A program made the translations under genes and the position numbers. From assembly GCA_937871735.1 (NCBI GenBank), contig CALMOI010000098.1, positions 1 through 6,567 on the forward strand: a stretch of 6,567 nucleotides of DNA, read 5' to 3'. Below the pieces are notes generated by a model. That model made no database searches. It was not told the origin of the DNA and saw nothing but the letters and a program-made list of their open reading frames with translations. The DNA is from an uncultured Comamonadaceae bacterium. Its GTDB lineage: Bacteria > Pseudomonadota > Gammaproteobacteria > Burkholderiales > Burkholderiaceae_C. Shown here piece by piece: positions 5,424 through 6,567 of this stretch (positions are counted from its first letter, which is position 1; each line of letters starts with the position of its first letter).

Positions 5424-6567
5424 ATGTGTGGAATTGTCGGCGTTGTCAGCAACGCACCTGTGAATCAACTGATCTATGACGCTTTGTTGCTGTTGCAGCA
5501 TCGTGGTCAAGATGCTGCGGGCATCGTCACGCAGCAAGAGCGCAAGTTCTTCATGCACAAAGCCAAAGGCATGGTGCGTGATGTGTTTCGCACCCGCAAC
5601 ATGCGAGCGCTGCCGGGCAACTGTGGCTTGGGCCAAGTGCGTTACCCCACGGCAGGCAATGCCTTCAGCGAAGAAGAGGCGCAGCCGTTTTACGTCAATG
5701 CGCCGTTCGGTATCGTGCTGGTTCACAACGGCAACTTGACCAACGCCCACGCCCTCAAGGCTGAGCTGTTCACCACCGACCACCGGCACATCAACACCGA
5801 GAGCGACTCCGAAGTGCTGCTCAACGTGTTGGCGCACGAGTTGGAGCGTGTCACGCACGGCCTGCCGCTCACGCCGCAAGATGTGTTCGCTGCGGTGGCG
5901 GCAGTGCACCGCCGCATCAAGGGTTCGTATGCGGTGATCGCATTGATCGCGGGTCACGGTCTGTTGGCTTTCCGCGATCCGTTTGGCATTCGCCCGCTGT
6001 GCATGGGCACAGGCAAAGACGGTTCCACCATGTTTGCCAGCGAATCGGTCACGCTCGAAGGCTCGTCGTTTGATGTGGGCCGCAACGTGGCTCCGGGCGA
6101 GGCCGTGTTTGTTGAGCTGGACGGCACCGTCCACACCCAGCAGTGCGCCGAAAACCCCGTGCTCTACCCCTGCATCTTTGAGTACGTTTACCTGGCCCGC
6201 CCGGACTCTGTGATGGACGATATCTCCGTCTACCAAGCGCGCCTGAATTTGGGCGAAGCGCTGGCCAAGCGCGTGGTGTCCACCGTGCCGCCGAGCGACA
6301 TCGACGTGGTCATTCCCATTCCTGAATCCAGCCGCCCCAGCGCCACGCAACTGGCGCACTTGCTGGGCATTCCCTACCGCGAAGGTTTTGTGAAGAACCG
6401 CTATGTCGGCCGCACCTTCATCATGCCGGGCCAATCGGTGCGCAAGAAATCGGTACGCCAGAAGCTCAACGCCATTGCCAGCGAATTCAAGGGCCGCAAT
6501 GTGCTGCTGGTCGACGACTCCATCGTGCGCGGCACCACCTCCAAAGAGATCGTGCAAATGGCGCGCG
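5424..6567 (+). CDS. purF: Amidophosphoribosyltransferase, 3' end cut by window edge
   Basis: Commits PRPP to purine synthesis: the N-terminal glutaminase releases ammonia from glutamine, and the C-terminal phosphoribosyltransferase domain uses it to make 5-phosphoribosylamine. The window holds 381 codons of about 500. Cys2 directly follows Met1, so the catalytic N-terminal Cys nucleophile is exposed by removal of Met, and there is no propeptide; this is the E. coli-type enzyme rather than the processed Bacillus type. Other landmarks are RGQDAAG (27-33), R73 in VRYPTAG, HNGNLTN (101-107), AFRDPFGIRPL, FEYVYLARPDS, IPIPESS, KNRYVGRTFIMP (324-335) and the PRPP loop VLLVDDSIVRGTTS (360-373). Nothing is broken in the visible part. 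It is 68 bases downstream of cvpA behind a hairpin; I see no PurR-like operator in that gap, so regulation could rest on the hairpin and on feedback by nucleotides. Confidence 0.97.
   Translation, partial: MCGIVGVVSNAPVNQLIYDALLLLQHRGQDAAGIVTQQERKFFMHKAKGMVRDVFRTRNMRALPGNCGLGQVRYPTAGNAFSEEEAQPFYVNAPFGIVLVHNGNLTNAHALKAELFTTDHRHINTESDSEVLLNVLAHELERVTHGLPLTPQDVFAAVAAVHRRIKGSYAVIALIAGHGLLAFRDPFGIRPLCMGTGKDGSTMFASESVTLEGSSFDVGRNVAPGEAVFVELDGTVHTQQCAENPVLYPCIFEYVYLARPDSVMDDISVYQARLNLGEALAKRVVSTVPPSDIDVVIPIPESSRPSATQLAHLLGIPYREGFVKNRYVGRTFIMPGQSVRKKSVRQKLNAIASEFKGRNVLLVDDSIVRGTTSKEIVQMAR

Noticed and set aside
5301..6557. 418-codon minus-strand open frame opposite purF
   Set aside because: purF carries all expected catalytic motifs on the plus strand. 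The opposite frame is an antisense shadow of strong codon bias, His/Val/Ala-rich and without domains.

Overview
The window reads as an ordinary, moderately GC-rich chromosomal segment of a betaproteobacterium, most likely Burkholderiales and probably Comamonadaceae-like. This rests on remembered protein similarity, on the folC-SPOR-cvpA-purF gene order shared with E. coli, and on the style of the PpnP and glycine-zipper proteins. No search was run, so the family-level placement is an inference. I see no mobile element, CRISPR array, tRNA, rRNA or phage-like gene.

Left half (1-2698, all on the minus strand, listed in transcription order): a YffB-type ArsC-family reductase (2698-2324); a secreted glycine-zipper protein with a Tyr/Gln/Pro repeat region and a His-rich tail (2209-1517); the small cupin nucleoside phosphorylase PpnP (1438-1112); and argininosuccinate synthase ArgG (1096 to the window edge, about 80 C-terminal residues missing). 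ppnP and argG are only 15 bases apart and are probably cotranscribed. The gaps upstream of ppnP (78 bases) and upstream of the glycine-zipper gene (114 bases) could each hold a promoter.

Right half (2747-6567, all on the plus strand): folC, a DedD-like SPOR-domain protein, cvpA and purF (cut by the window edge at codon 381). This is the classic folC-dedD-cvpA-purF cluster. It links folate polyglutamylation, which supplies the one-carbon cofactor used twice in purine synthesis, with the committing enzyme of that pathway, and carries two envelope proteins between them. Gaps are 12, 14 and 68 bases. The 68-base gap before purF holds a strong GC hairpin nested in a longer inverted repeat, a candidate terminator or attenuator that could set purF expression apart from the upstream genes.

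The two halves diverge from a 48-base intergenic segment between the reductase gene and folC. No undescribed system is evident. The points most worth a second look are the cvpA-purF hairpin, the ppnP-argG pairing, the repeat and His-rich end of the glycine-zipper protein, and the very short promoter space ahead of folC.
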